Shown: in pieces, positions 8,238-16,687 of the stretch
How the letters are laid out: each line of letters starts with the position of its first letter
Numbering within the stretch: position 1 is the first letter of the stretch
Origin: an uncultured Flavobacteriaceae bacterium
GTDB taxonomy: Bacteria; Bacteroidota; Bacteroidia; Flavobacteriales; Flavobacteriaceae
Assembly: GCA_947493175.1 (NCBI GenBank)
Contig: CANLQD010000004.1
Span: 124,001-188,000, forward strand
DNA: 64,000 nucleotides
Reading direction: 5' to 3'
Translations under genes and position numbers: made by a program
Notes under the pieces: generated by a model
What the model saw: the letters and a program-made list of their open reading frames with translations, nothing else
Told to the model about the DNA's origin: nothing
Database searches by the model: none

Positions 8238-8831
8238 ATGGAGCGAAATGAACTATATCCTATTTTTCTAAAGGTTTCACGATTAAATGTCTTAATTGTG
8301 GGAGGGGGCAATGTTGCGGAAGAAAAATTGACCTTTCTATTAAAATCAAGTCCGAACGCACAGGTCACCATGGTGTCGCCCATGTTCCGAGAGGCTACGA
8401 TAGCCCTTGCCGAAAAATTTGGGGTTCGCATGCATACCGATGTGTATGACCCGAAATACTTGGAAGAAAAACACATGGTCGTCGCCACGACCGATCAAGT
8501 AGCCGTAAACGAACAGGTGTATCACGATTGTAGGGCACGACACATTTTGGTGAACGTAGCCGATAACCCACCTTTTTGCGATTTCTATATGGGCGGTATC
8601 GTTACCAAGGGCAATGTAAAAGTAGCCATCTCGACCAATGGAAAATCACCGACCATGGCAAAGAGGCTCCGGCAGTTTTTTGAAGAAGTCATACCCGAGA
8701 ATATTGACGATTTGGTGAAAAACTTAAACGAATACCGAAAGACCATTAAAGGCGATTTTGAAGAGAAAGTAGAAACCCTGAACGAATTTACCAAGGGGTT
8801 GGTAGCAAAAAGGAAAAGCGATGAAGATTAG
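8238..8831 (+). CDS. Precorrin-2 dehydrogenase / sirohydrochlorin ferrochelatase (CysG-N/Met8p type)
   Basis: A 197-residue enzyme equivalent to the N-terminal half of CysG or to Met8p. It oxidises precorrin-2 with NAD+ to sirohydrochlorin and may also insert iron to make siroheme. The NAD-binding loop is VLIVGGGNVAEEK near the N-terminus, and NVADNPPFCDFYMGG with the following ISTNGKSP is the family's conserved core. It completes the siroheme pathway begun by the SUMT at 1846-2613 for use in NirB. It follows the kinase by 24 bp and overlaps the next gene by 11 bp, indicating a shared transcript. Confidence 0.92.
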   Translation: MERNELYPIFLKVSRLNVLIVGGGNVAEEKLTFLLKSSPNAQVTMVSPMFREATIALAEKFGVRMHTDVYDPKYLEEKHMVVATTDQVAVNEQVYHDCRARHILVNVADNPPFCDFYMGGIVTKGNVKVAISTNGKSPTMAKRLRQFFEEVIPENIDDLVKNLNEYRKTIKGDFEEKVETLNEFTKGLVAKRKSDED

Positions 8832-9189
8832 GATCAAAGGAAATTCAATACGGTATCGGCTAACGAAATCCGAGGTAAAAACCTTTTGTGAAATCGGTTC
8901 TTTTGAAGAAACGACCGATTTTGGCCATAGAAAGTTCACCTATGCGCTCAAGGCCAAGGAAGGTATTGAGGTAATGGAGGCCGATTTTATAGACGATACT
9001 ATTATTTTGTATTTGGAAAAGGCAAAGAGCAACGATTGGTATAACAATAATCGGGTAGGGTTTCATCATATGTATAAGACCGAAAGCAACACCGAAATTT
9101 CGCTGCTATTGGAAAAAGATTTTATCTGTATGGACGAACGGGTGGAAGATCAGTCCGATAATTATCCCAACCCCAAGTTAGGGGGATGA
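8821..9189 (+). CDS. Small DUF7009-like protein of the nitrite cluster
   Basis: A 122-residue cytoplasmic protein, start MKIRIKGNSIRYRLTKSEV, with no signal or membrane segment. It overlaps the dehydrogenase gene by 11 bp, so the two are translated from one message. The pattern of short beta strands (IRIKGNSIRYRL, RKFTYALKAKEGIEV, DTIILYLEKA) suggests a compact beta-rich fold, and the sequence resembles the uncharacterised DUF7009 family. No catalytic motif is seen. Linkage to siroheme and nitrite genes is the only functional clue. Confidence 0.7.
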   Translation: MKIRIKGNSIRYRLTKSEVKTFCEIGSFEETTDFGHRKFTYALKAKEGIEVMEADFIDDTIILYLEKAKSNDWYNNNRVGFHHMYKTESNTEISLLLEKDFICMDERVEDQSDNYPNPKLGG

Positions 9190-9373
9190 TGAACTTACCT
9201 ATACCGGGAAACCAACTTCACATGGTTTAAGTACTTTCATATTATGGGTCTCTGTAAATCGATTCGGTGTACGATCAATATTCCATTTGGGGGTATTTGC
9301 ATGGGAAACGGTATTGTGTATGGACAGCGGCGAGCTTAATACAGCTACTCTTTACATTGCCATACACTTTAAT

Positions 9374-9411
9374 TATAAAAAAAAGCGGTTCGAGTTAGCA
9401 CCCAAACCGCT
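9374..9411 (-). terminator. Rho-independent terminator of the hydrolase gene
   Basis: On the minus strand AGCGGTT (9411-9405) and AACCGCT (9390-9384) form a 7-bp stem with a 14-nt loop, followed by eight T residues. It lies about 30 bp past the stop of the gene ending at 9441. Confidence 0.75.
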
Positions 9412-9440
9412 ATTGCTTATACCCGTATTGTGCACTGTGG

Positions 9441-11375
9441 TTATTGCTTTTTTTGTTTCAGATAGTTAACTACCTCGCTCATCGCAGCGTTTACGGCATC
9501 ATCCTCAGAATATAATTGTTGTTGGTTGTATTGATTCAACCATACAATGTCTTTCTGTCCCTTAAGTTGAACGTAAAAGTCTTTGGCTCCTTGAGGTACG
9601 GCACCTCTTTCGCTATGCACTATAAATACCGGTTGATCAATGTCTTTTGACGCTCCGATGCCATCAAAGGTCAACCAAGGCTCCCAACTGCTAACCGCAA
9701 ATCGATTGTCATATTTTTTTCCTGCCCCCTTTGCTGGATTGAGGTAGTAGTCAAAAGCACCATGTGGAACGTACATTGCACTTAATGGATCAAGTTCACT
9801 TGCTGCCAGAACGTATTCCATTTCGCCAGTTTCGGCATATTTTTCTTTTGCTTCTCTCGCAGAAGCAATTAGTCCGTCATAGCCACCGGGTCTGTTGTCG
9901 TATAGTAATCGGGCAACGTCTGCATTATGCAACCAGGGTGCCACAAGAATTAGTTTTTTGATACGCTTATCTTCTGCAGTAGCATGAGCCATATAACCAG
10001 AACTGGCGCACACTCCCAACCCAGAAAGTTCGTCCGTATCCACATTAGGGTGCTCGGTGAGAAAGTCAACAGCTGCTTTTATGTCTGCTATCTTTAAATT
10101 GTAATCCTCTACCTGTCTTGGTTGCCCTTCGCTTTCACCAAAACCTGTAAAATCAAATGTAAACGTAATAAAGCCATCTTTGGCCATTACACTGGCATAC
10201 TCGTCTGGCATCTGTTCTTTAATACTCGTCCAGCTACCTGTAACAATCGCAGTAGGGTACTTTTTTGTATGGTCAAAATTGGGCGGAAAAAACAAATGCC
10301 CTACAAGATTAATTCCGCTAGAATTAAAAGTTACTTTTTCAAGCTTTACACCACTATCTGTTGCTGCTCCCGCTTCGTGAACTGAATAATGCGATGGTTG
10401 CAATCCTGGCCAGCTGGTCAATAGTATTTTTGGATTAAAATACTCCACAAAGTTGGACAATTTACCCGCATCGTTGAGTGTAAAGATGCCAACATAACTG
10501 TTGTTGTAGGGCTTGCCTTCTCCTGTGGTTATGATGCCATTATATTTGGCTAAGATTACATTGGGGTCGCTTGTGGCCATGTATTCCCGTTCGTAACGTT
10601 GGCTGTAGTCCATTACGCCCGAGTACTGCTTTCGCATCGCATCTATTCCGTCTAAAGTTTTTGGAAAATTCTCTGGCGATAAAGGCATTTCCTGAACCAT
10701 ATTTGCGGATAGTGATGCCATTAAGTTTTTCAGATTACGATTTTCCAAAGCGGTAAAAAACGATTCTATGACTTTGGTTTTGGAAGATTCTATATGCAAG
10801 AAATTGGGAATATTGCCGTCTTTGACGTTTTGTATTGCTACATTGGGTAAATTGGTGTCGCCAGTTTGGTTATAAAGGCTAAGGTCAATGCGTGCCAATT
10901 TCCATTGATTATTTTCCTGGATGTACTCCGTATCGTAGCCAACGAATACCGTCCAGTCTCTTCCTTCTAAATAGTGGGTGGCGATAGCGTCTAAAGTTGC
11001 AGTTGCCCTGTTGCCGACGGGCCAGATGGCAAAATTATGTGCTTGGTGTATGGTTCTTTCAAAGCCAGGTAATAATTGTCTCCAGCCATCAATAATTTCG
11101 TTGGGTGTTTTGAACCCTTCATCGCCACCTAATGCGGTGTAGTTTACATAGACGGAGTCTGCCATAGTTTCTTTTACAGCGTCCCAGTTGCGGTTGTCGG
11201 TCTCTCTAAAAAGTTTAAGGATACTAGTTTTAATTGCCTCTCTTTCTGTTTCCATTTTTGGGATTTCAGTTGCTTGTTCCATTGTTAAATCTATTTTGTT
11301 TTCTTCTGAATTTGTTTCTGTTTTGCAGCCGATGAATAGAAGAAGGGCTGCGGAAATTTTTACTATCGTTTTCAT
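9441..11375 (-). CDS. Lipoprotein with two SnoaL-like domains and a C-terminal alpha/beta hydrolase
   Basis: A 644-residue exported protein. The N-terminus is a lipoprotein signal (KISAALLLFIGCKTE). Residues about 45-160 and 205-320 each look like SnoaL/NTF2-type domains: helix-rich start, conserved W or Y residues and a closing beta sheet. Residues about 340-644 are an alpha/beta hydrolase with FTFDFTGFGESEG, a nucleophile elbow LGVCASSGYMAHA (Ser) and a late His in VIVHSERGAVP. The substrate is unknown. Domain pairing in one chain suggests that a SnoaL fold may sequester the substrate or aid oligomerisation. A broken AraC regulator lies just upstream (11496-11712). A terminator follows the stop. 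Confidence 0.8.
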   Translation of the reverse strand: MKTIVKISAALLLFIGCKTETNSEENKIDLTMEQATEIPKMETEREAIKTSILKLFRETDNRNWDAVKETMADSVYVNYTALGGDEGFKTPNEIIDGWRQLLPGFERTIHQAHNFAIWPVGNRATATLDAIATHYLEGRDWTVFVGYDTEYIQENNQWKLARIDLSLYNQTGDTNLPNVAIQNVKDGNIPNFLHIESSKTKVIESFFTALENRNLKNLMASLSANMVQEMPLSPENFPKTLDGIDAMRKQYSGVMDYSQRYEREYMATSDPNVILAKYNGIITTGEGKPYNNSYVGIFTLNDAGKLSNFVEYFNPKILLTSWPGLQPSHYSVHEAGAATDSGVKLEKVTFNSSGINLVGHLFFPPNFDHTKKYPTAIVTGSWTSIKEQMPDEYASVMAKDGFITFTFDFTGFGESEGQPRQVEDYNLKIADIKAAVDFLTEHPNVDTDELSGLGVCASSGYMAHATAEDKRIKKLILVAPWLHNADVARLLYDNRPGGYDGLIASAREAKEKYAETGEMEYVLAASELDPLSAMYVPHGAFDYYLNPAKGAGKKYDNRFAVSSWEPWLTFDGIGASKDIDQPVFIVHSERGAVPQGAKDFYVQLKGQKDIVWLNQYNQQQLYSEDDAVNAAMSEVVNYLKQKKQ

Positions 11376-11495
11376 ATCTATTTGACTTTTAATTTGATAG
11401 TGTAAATTTAGAATGGCAGACAGGCTATTGAACTACAGAATTCATAGCAAGAAGTATAGAATTGAAAGAATACCTATAAATGACCCTTGATGAGT

Positions 11496-11712
11496 TTACT
11501 TCACGGATTTTCTGAATTGCGAAGGGGTGATTTTAGTGCGGCTTTTGAAGAAGTTCGTAAAATGATTGGGGTAATTGTAATAAAGTCGAAAAGCTATTTC
11601 TTTGATGCTTCGGTCGGTGTTCCTCAAAGCTGCGTATATCAAATTCCTCCCATTTTGGGGGTGATATATTTATTCCTCTGCAATATTCCTTTAATGTTGG
11701 GAAATGGTTCAT
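11496..11712 (-). pseudogene. AraC-family regulator remnant with internal deletion
   Basis: From an ATG at 11712 leftward, the first frame reads MNHFPTLKEYCRGINISPP then FDIRSFEEHRP, a typical start of Bacteroidota AraC-type regulators. In a second frame, immediately after, the sequence reads RSIKEIAFRLYYNYPNHF and TNFFKSRTKITPSQFRKSVK followed by a stop at 11496-11498, which is the end of an AraC helix-turn-helix domain. The roughly 200 residues that should lie between are missing and the frame changes at the junction. So this is an internally deleted, dead copy. It sits directly upstream of the alpha/beta hydrolase gene, a frequent neighbour of AraC regulators. Confidence 0.75.
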
Positions 11713-11793
11713 TTTGAGGTTTCTTTCCGTCATTTATTTCCTAGTAAATATTTCCATATCACTTTTATAGGAGGCATTGTTGGCTATAGTGTT

Positions 11794-12402
11794 TTATTTT
11801 ATATAGAGCTTGTTCACTTTCGGTTGGATAAACCAAATACCAATAAAATAGAACCAGAGAAGAAAAAATTCTCCTACGAAATCTCCAAATCCAACCTTTC
11901 TCTGTAATTCCACGGTTTTAATTGTCTTTGCAACAAAATACATTGAGTAAAATATGCAAAACATTGAAAGTAGGTGAAGTGGTAAAATAATTGCGATAAT
12001 CCAACCACTATTTAAGAGGCCATGAGTTGTTATTCCAGAAAAAAGTCCACCCATGTAAATCAGTAGGAAAAGAATATAGAAAAATGGAATAAAGAAGAAG
12101 ACCTTAAATTTTTTGACCTTCATTTTAATTTCTTTTGGAATGTTCTTTTGAAGTCCAATTGCAATTGACCAGAACCAACCGAAAAAAACAAGAACAAAGA
12201 AAATCATTACATACGGGAAAAAGTCCAATTGAATAAACTCCTCATTTAGAACTTGGGTAAATCCCTCTTTTCCAACTACTGGCTCGGGCTGGCTTTGGAA
12301 TCCCCAGATTTGAGACATAAAGTATGCCTGATAAACCGAAGGAATCCCCAACATTAGCACGAATAGTTGCCAATGTTTTGCTCTTAGAAAAAGTCCAATC
12401 AT
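11794..12402 (-). CDS. Hypothetical four-helix membrane protein
   Basis: A 202-residue protein with no family that I recognise. Strongly hydrophobic stretches at about 12-32, 62-85, 103-122 and 134-160, with another near 180-193, indicate an inner-membrane protein. Short charged loops (KNIPKEIKMKVKKFK) separate them. It is AT-rich like its neighbours and stands alone between the AraC remnant and a 395-bp gene-free stretch. No catalytic or ligand motif is visible. Confidence 0.6.
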   Translation of the reverse strand: MIGLFLRAKHWQLFVLMLGIPSVYQAYFMSQIWGFQSQPEPVVGKEGFTQVLNEEFIQLDFFPYVMIFFVLVFFGWFWSIAIGLQKNIPKEIKMKVKKFKVFFFIPFFYILFLLIYMGGLFSGITTHGLLNSGWIIAIILPLHLLSMFCIFYSMYFVAKTIKTVELQRKVGFGDFVGEFFLLWFYFIGIWFIQPKVNKLYIK

Positions 12403-12797
12403 ATATGAGTTTTAGTTTGGTGACATTACAGCCAACAACTGTATATGATTATTAATCATACATCTTATAGATAGGTAATTTAATCAAATCCCAAAAAATA
12501 TGGGATTTTATGGGTATTCAATAGTATTTTATCCGAATAGTATTCGTTTGCAAATGGTAGCGTATTCATTGAAAAACGAATCCATTTGTCGATCTTTATC
12601 TTTTATCAAACGTGAAATTCAATTGTAGCTTTCTAAAACTGAAGCCTTCAGTGAAAGATCTAAACCTCTCATAATTTTGTTAGGTATTACTTAACAATAC
12701 CTACGGCATTTTGGGATGAGCGATTATACTTTGTTTAAATGTTGTTTTATTACTTAAACGGTTATTCTTCACACCTTACTGGCCATGCCATCACAAT
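12403..12797. other. Gene-free stretch, AT-rich
   Basis: No convincing gene. It holds an 8-bp inverted repeat TAGGTATT/AATACCTA (12681-12703 region, 7-nt spacer) and two copies of ATAGTATT. A minus-strand frame of about 50 codons (around 12525-12670) reads protein-like but contains a stop and has no recognisable family, so it may be debris of a lost gene. Confidence 0.4.
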
Positions 12798-13226
12798 CTA
12801 GTCGCTCTTATTTTTGCTAATGATCATTTCAATTTGTGCGGAGGATTTTGTTTTTTTATCAGACAGAATAAGAATTTTATAGCGTTCCAAGTCAATGGTG
12901 AAATTGTCTTTGTTTTTAATTTCGGAACTATAAAAACTGAAAGTTTTTACAATATCTTTCCCTTCCATTTTTAACGTATACGCTACATCAGCAAAATAAT
13001 CGCGATTCTCATCTTCCGGTGGCGCATCATATCCCCATTCTTCAATAACATCGGTTATTTCTATTTCTATGTAGTCATCTTGATTTCCAATAGTTGAACT
13101 TTCATTACTCGATATCATAAAGGCTTCTCCAAATTTTATTGTTGGTTTCTTCATTTTTTCTTGAGCCATTAAATTTCCTTGAATAAATGGTATGGCTATC
13201 AAAAACAGGATAATTCTTTTTTTCAT
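12798..13226 (-). CDS. Hypothetical secreted protein
   Basis: The frame is open from 13295, but MKKRIILFLIAIPFIQGNLMAQ at 13226 is a proper signal peptide with an AxA-like cleavage site, so 13226 is preferred, giving 142 residues. The mature part (KFGEAFMISSNESSTIGNQDD and on) has alternating hydrophobic residues and looks like a single beta-rich domain. No family is recognised. It is probably periplasmic. It is flanked by unrelated small genes in the same direction. Confidence 0.6.
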   Translation of the reverse strand: MKKRIILFLIAIPFIQGNLMAQEKMKKPTIKFGEAFMISSNESSTIGNQDDYIEIEITDVIEEWGYDAPPEDENRDYFADVAYTLKMEGKDIVKTFSFYSSEIKNKDNFTIDLERYKILILSDKKTKSSAQIEMIISKNKSD

Positions 13227-13379
13227 TGGATTATTTGTTATGGTTAAGGATTTGGAGAAGAAACGCATGGTTTTTCGGAGTGATTCAATGGCCATCGAAA
13301 AGCCACTTGACTACGCAGAGCCCATATTTATGCACTTATCTCTCGGTGCTTCTTACGTTTTGTTGCAGTATTTTTCTTT

Positions 13380-13757
13380 TTAGTACATCGTATTCGGATT
13401 TGCTGATTCTTTTGGTATCTGTTGGATAGCGTCCCAATGTTCGTAGATTTTTCCATTTTCATCAAATCGAAAAAAGTCCATTGTTACGTATTGGTCGTTA
13501 CCAGGCCAAATCTGGTGTGTATGTAAAGCAACCAAATCATCTTCAGCAATGCATCTAACAAACTCAATAGATTTCTCTGGGTATTCTGTCTTCATGCGCT
13601 CAAAATATTCAATGAAGCCCGAAATTCCATCTGCCACGTCGGGGTTGTGCTGTATGTACTGGTCGCCTGCGTAAAGTTCCACTGCTTTTTTCGGGTTGCC
13701 CTCATAGGCCATTTTGTAGAATGCGATGGCGTTTTCCTTGTTTTCAACTAAGTTCAT
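13380..13757 (-). CDS. SnoaL/NTF2-like protein
   Basis: A 125-residue cytoplasmic protein with the SnoaL-type polyketide-cyclase-like or nuclear transport factor 2 fold: a helical start (NKENAIAFYKMAYEGNPKKAVELY), the motif DQYIQHNPDVADG, and strands ending VTMDFFRFDENGKIYEHWD. The QHNP and EHWD motifs are hallmarks of this group of small ester-cyclase-like proteins, whose substrates are mostly unknown. It is single-domain and complete. It lies near the SnoaL-containing hydrolase but is not clearly in one operon with it. Confidence 0.85.
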   Translation of the reverse strand: MNLVENKENAIAFYKMAYEGNPKKAVELYAGDQYIQHNPDVADGISGFIEYFERMKTEYPEKSIEFVRCIAEDDLVALHTHQIWPGNDQYVTMDFFRFDENGKIYEHWDAIQQIPKESANPNTMY

Positions 13758-14135
13758 TATTGTTTAGTGGTTTGTGTTTTAATTCTGAATGATGTTAAAT
13801 TATTATGTTGATATTCAGTAACTTAAAATCTAATTAATTCCCTCGACAAACACAGTTTTCATTCTTTTTCAGCGATGTTGGCGAAAGAAATGAATAGAGT
13901 TTCTTTATATGGAGAATTATTGCCAGCGTCTCTTTTATGGTGCGTTTGCCTGTCGAAGGCGGCATATGAAATATACAAATTGTTGTAACACGCTTTCATT
14001 TCAACATTTTTTTTAAGCTCTTAATGTTTTGTTGGTATATTTTTCGTCCATTGAAGTGATTTAAACTTTTTTTGGATCTAATGTAAGGGTTGCAGAGATT
14101 TGTGTTGAAAAACATAAGTCAAACCAAAACAACCC
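13758..14135. other. Gene-poor stretch with one short open frame and a distant inverted repeat
   Basis: Contains a 46-codon minus-strand frame (13859-13999, listed separately) and a 10-bp perfect inverted repeat GTAAGGGTTG (14083-14092) / CAACCCTTAC (14130-14139) that reaches into the end of the DUF427 gene. Nothing else is recognised. Confidence 0.4.
13859..13999 (-). CDS. Possible 46-residue small ORF
   Basis: ATG at 13999 to TGA at 13859-13861 gives MKACYNNLYISYAAFDRQ and continues with a polar, aromatic-containing composition ending FANIAEKE. No family is recognised, and no clear ribosome binding site is seen. It could be a small gene, a piece of a decayed gene or chance. It is listed because it fills an otherwise empty gap. 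Confidence 0.25.
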   Translation of the reverse strand: MKACYNNLYISYAAFDRQTHHKRDAGNNSPYKETLFISFANIAEKE

Positions 14136-14705
14136 TTACCAATGTTCGGTTCCCGGTGCCCCCTTGAAAGGTCCGACCAAGTCGGGTGTTATCCATCCTG
14201 CATAAAACCTACCCGGCTGGGGCGTGACCTGCATCCCTTCGACAAAGCAGTCGAGATATTGCGGGTAGAAGGCCAAATGATATTTTAACTGTTCAAATTC
14301 GGGAAAGGGATTCGGGTACGACCAAGCCACGGGTCGGTCGGCAATAGTCTTCAGGGCCCAGTAGGTCGCCTTGCCTTTCCATTCACACAATGAGGTCTTT
14401 TCAGGTATTCTAACTAACATGCCCATGTCGATATCTTTATCGGGGATGTAATATGTTGGGGGACTGGCGGTCTCGAGTACGGCTATAGTGGTACACGAAT
14501 CGGCAATGGGGTTGCCCTTATGGTAGATCGTTAACCGTTTGGCTACTTTTTCAATAATCGGTGGGCGCGGAAAGTCCCAAACGGACCTTTGTCCCTTTTT
14601 AGGTTCCGTTGCGAACGGGGGTCTTTTATCACCTTTGTAATCCCAGCTCTCACGGGCCTTTTGCAACCAGTTTGCCTTCTTGTTTATTTTTTTATTTGAT
14701 TTCAT
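14136..14705 (-). CDS. DUF427 domain protein
   Basis: A 189-residue cytoplasmic protein. The core from about residue 60 matches the DUF427 family: a short strand (IYHKGNPIADS), TTIAVLETASPPTYYIPDKDID, CEWKGKATYWAL and VAWSYPNPFPEFEQLKYHLAFYP. The family's beta-barrel fold is known, but its function is not. A basic N-terminal 55 residues (KSNKKINKKANWLQKAR) precedes the domain, a common arrangement in longer members. It stands alone with gaps on both sides. Confidence 0.85.
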   Translation of the reverse strand: MKSNKKINKKANWLQKARESWDYKGDKRPPFATEPKKGQRSVWDFPRPPIIEKVAKRLTIYHKGNPIADSCTTIAVLETASPPTYYIPDKDIDMGMLVRIPEKTSLCEWKGKATYWALKTIADRPVAWSYPNPFPEFEQLKYHLAFYPQYLDCFVEGMQVTPQPGRFYAGWITPDLVGPFKGAPGTEHW

Positions 14706-14781
14706 CGACTTAGTCTAAACTTTTTTTAAGCCATAACACTTTTGCAGGGTGCTGGGCTTTTATCCGTTATCTGAACCTCAG

Positions 14782-15297
14782 TTATTTCTTCTTTTTCCCA
14801 TGAACGTATTCGAAAGTCAATTTCTCTCCGTCTTTAGAATAGCAAAACGCTATTCCATGTTTCTTTTTCCCAAGATATTGGCAACTATATGTCAATTGCC
14901 CGCTTTCAAATTCCTCTTCTAGAATTCTTATTCCATTTTCATTGTAACTGGTAATACTGGTAAGCTCGCTTTTCAAATTGTACCCATATTCTTTCGAGAT
15001 AGTCCATAGCTTGTATCGATTAAAAATGGTCTTATGTGCTATGATTTTCTCTTTTCCATTGAAGTATGAGCTATATGATAAAATGACACCATCCTTATAT
15101 TCTTCTTCGTAAACTAGATGTCCATTTTTTCGTTTGAATTGAGCAACTCCTGTAAACCTTTCTTTGTCAGAAACCTTGTAAACCAATTCATTATCGATGT
15201 AAACCTGTTGCATTTGAACTGTATCTTGTGAAACAACATAGCAACAGTTCAAAAAAAACACTAAAACGAAAAGGTTTTTGAATGAGGTACAGATCAT
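14782..15297 (-). CDS. Secreted protein with MORN/YwqK-like repeats
   Basis: A 171-residue protein with a signal peptide (FKNLFVLVFFLNCCYVVSQ). After it come repeated short units with the look of MORN/YwqK-type repeats, for example FTGVAQFKRKNGHLVYEEEYKDG, then EEEFESGQLTYSCQYLGKKKHG, then FCYSKDGEKLTFEYVHGKKKK: strand pairs ending in a Gly turn. Such proteins are common in Flavobacteria and have no known role. The mature protein is predicted to be extracytoplasmic. Confidence 0.6.
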   Translation of the reverse strand: MICTSFKNLFVLVFFLNCCYVVSQDTVQMQQVYIDNELVYKVSDKERFTGVAQFKRKNGHLVYEEEYKDGVILSYSSYFNGKEKIIAHKTIFNRYKLWTISKEYGYNLKSELTSITSYNENGIRILEEEFESGQLTYSCQYLGKKKHGIAFCYSKDGEKLTFEYVHGKKKK

Positions 15298-15619
15298 AGT
15301 GAAATGGGTATATCATCGTTCACATAAACTTTCTTTGTTCATCAATTCTTCTTTTGGGAAAAAAGCCAGTCCAAGATGCCGGGGCTACTTTTAACCCAGT
15401 ACCCTTTAAAACTCCTCCAATTCTTTTTTCGGCCCCACTTGATTCGTTGTTCTAATTTACTTCACAAATTATGAACTGTAGCAACCGATTGACAGCATTT
15501 TTTCTTCTCGTGGAATTACCTTCAGTTCATACGTGACATACGAAACCTAAGATAATCCAGTTTAATGAATTAGAACCACTATAGTTTGGTCGGTTCTATT
15601 GAGACCAACCAATGTGATA
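15298..15619. other. Intergenic region between divergent genes
   Basis: Holds the promoters of the divergent genes at 15297 (minus) and 15620 (plus). One open plus frame near 15355-15470 has no start or recognisable family. Nothing else is seen. Confidence 0.4.
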
Positions 15620-16687
15620 ATGAAAAATAACGTCCTACTGATTGTTTTACTGTGTTCTAGTGGCACATTTGCCCAACAAAACAGTGTTACTACAGTAAGG
15701 GATGGTTTCATTGGTATTGCGACAGACGCTAGGGCTGCCGGGCAAGGCGACATTGGCGTAGCGACATCTCCCGACGTTTTTTCCCAGTTTTGGAACCCTT
15801 CGAAATATGTTTTTTCCAATAAAAAGTTTGAAATCGGGATTACCCAGATTCTTGTGAACCGCCAAGAATTAAGCGAGTTTTCACAACTCAATGCTACTTT
15901 CTATGGTAAACCAGATGACCGTAGTGCCTATGCCCTTAGCGTTCGCAATTATGCCTATACCATTACCCAATTTTTCGAATTCGAAACGGTCCAGGCCACC
16001 CATGAGGTATCAATAGATGGTTCTTACACACTAAGGTTAAACGAAGTATTCGCTATGTCGGTAGGAGGGCGTTTTATTTCATTAAAGGGCAAAGCTCCTC
16101 TTTTAGACGGTTTCAATGGTGAAGCTGCCTCCAGTTTATATGGCATTGACGTTTCGGGTTTTTTCTTCGGAAGTGAAATAGCCTATAAAAAGTTTAATGG
16201 CAGGTGGCGGGCCGGCTTTAGTTTGTCAAATCTAAGAGGAAGGTCTTCAGAAGATAATAGGGATATTGAGATTTACGCTCCTTCAATTTTAAAGATCGGA
16301 ACAGGCTTCGACTTTGTTTTTGACCATAACAGAACGCTTGGTATAAGTACCGAGTATAAAATGTTACTCGATTCCTATGTGACGAATGCTGCTGGGGAGC
16401 CACTTGATTTTGGCCTAATGGGCTCCGTTGCAGCCTTGGGACTTGAGTTGGTTTATAGGGAAAAACTAATCGCTCGAACGGGTTATTCATACGGCATAGA
16501 TCGACCAACAGATTCTTTTGTTTCGCTTGGCGGTGGTTTTCGAGGGCGCTATGCCGATGTGGATATTTCAGTATTGGTAGGTCTTTCCGAAGCAGAGAAC
16601 CCGATACGAAACCAACTGCGTATATCGCTAAGCCTTGATTTGGGGGAGGTGCTTTCCAATGGAAAACCGTTCACTCAGGCCCCTTAA
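15620..16687 (+). CDS. PorV/PorQ-like outer-membrane beta-barrel protein
   Basis: The frame is open from 15599, but MKNNVLLIVLLCSSGTFAQQ at 15620 is a clean signal peptide, giving 355 residues. The mature start has the PorV/PorQ-family pattern: VRDGFIGIATDARAAGQGDIGVATSPDVFSQFWNPSKY, i.e. DARAAGxG followed by WNPA/S. Many alternating-hydrophobic strands follow and the chain ends with a strand typical of a 14-stranded barrel of the FadL-like group. PorV proteins shuttle type IX secretion cargo at the outer membrane. This is a paralogue-type copy outside any visible por cluster, so a T9SS role is not certain. Confidence 0.75.
   Translation: MKNNVLLIVLLCSSGTFAQQNSVTTVRDGFIGIATDARAAGQGDIGVATSPDVFSQFWNPSKYVFSNKKFEIGITQILVNRQELSEFSQLNATFYGKPDDRSAYALSVRNYAYTITQFFEFETVQATHEVSIDGSYTLRLNEVFAMSVGGRFISLKGKAPLLDGFNGEAASSLYGIDVSGFFFGSEIAYKKFNGRWRAGFSLSNLRGRSSEDNRDIEIYAPSILKIGTGFDFVFDHNRTLGISTEYKMLLDSYVTNAAGEPLDFGLMGSVAALGLELVYREKLIARTGYSYGIDRPTDSFVSLGGGFRGRYADVDISVLVGLSEAENPIRNQLRISLSLDLGEVLSNGKPFTQAP

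Noticed and set aside
15355-15470. Open plus-strand frame upstream of the PorV-like gene
   Set aside because: No start codon in a good context and no family resemblance; treated as intergenic.
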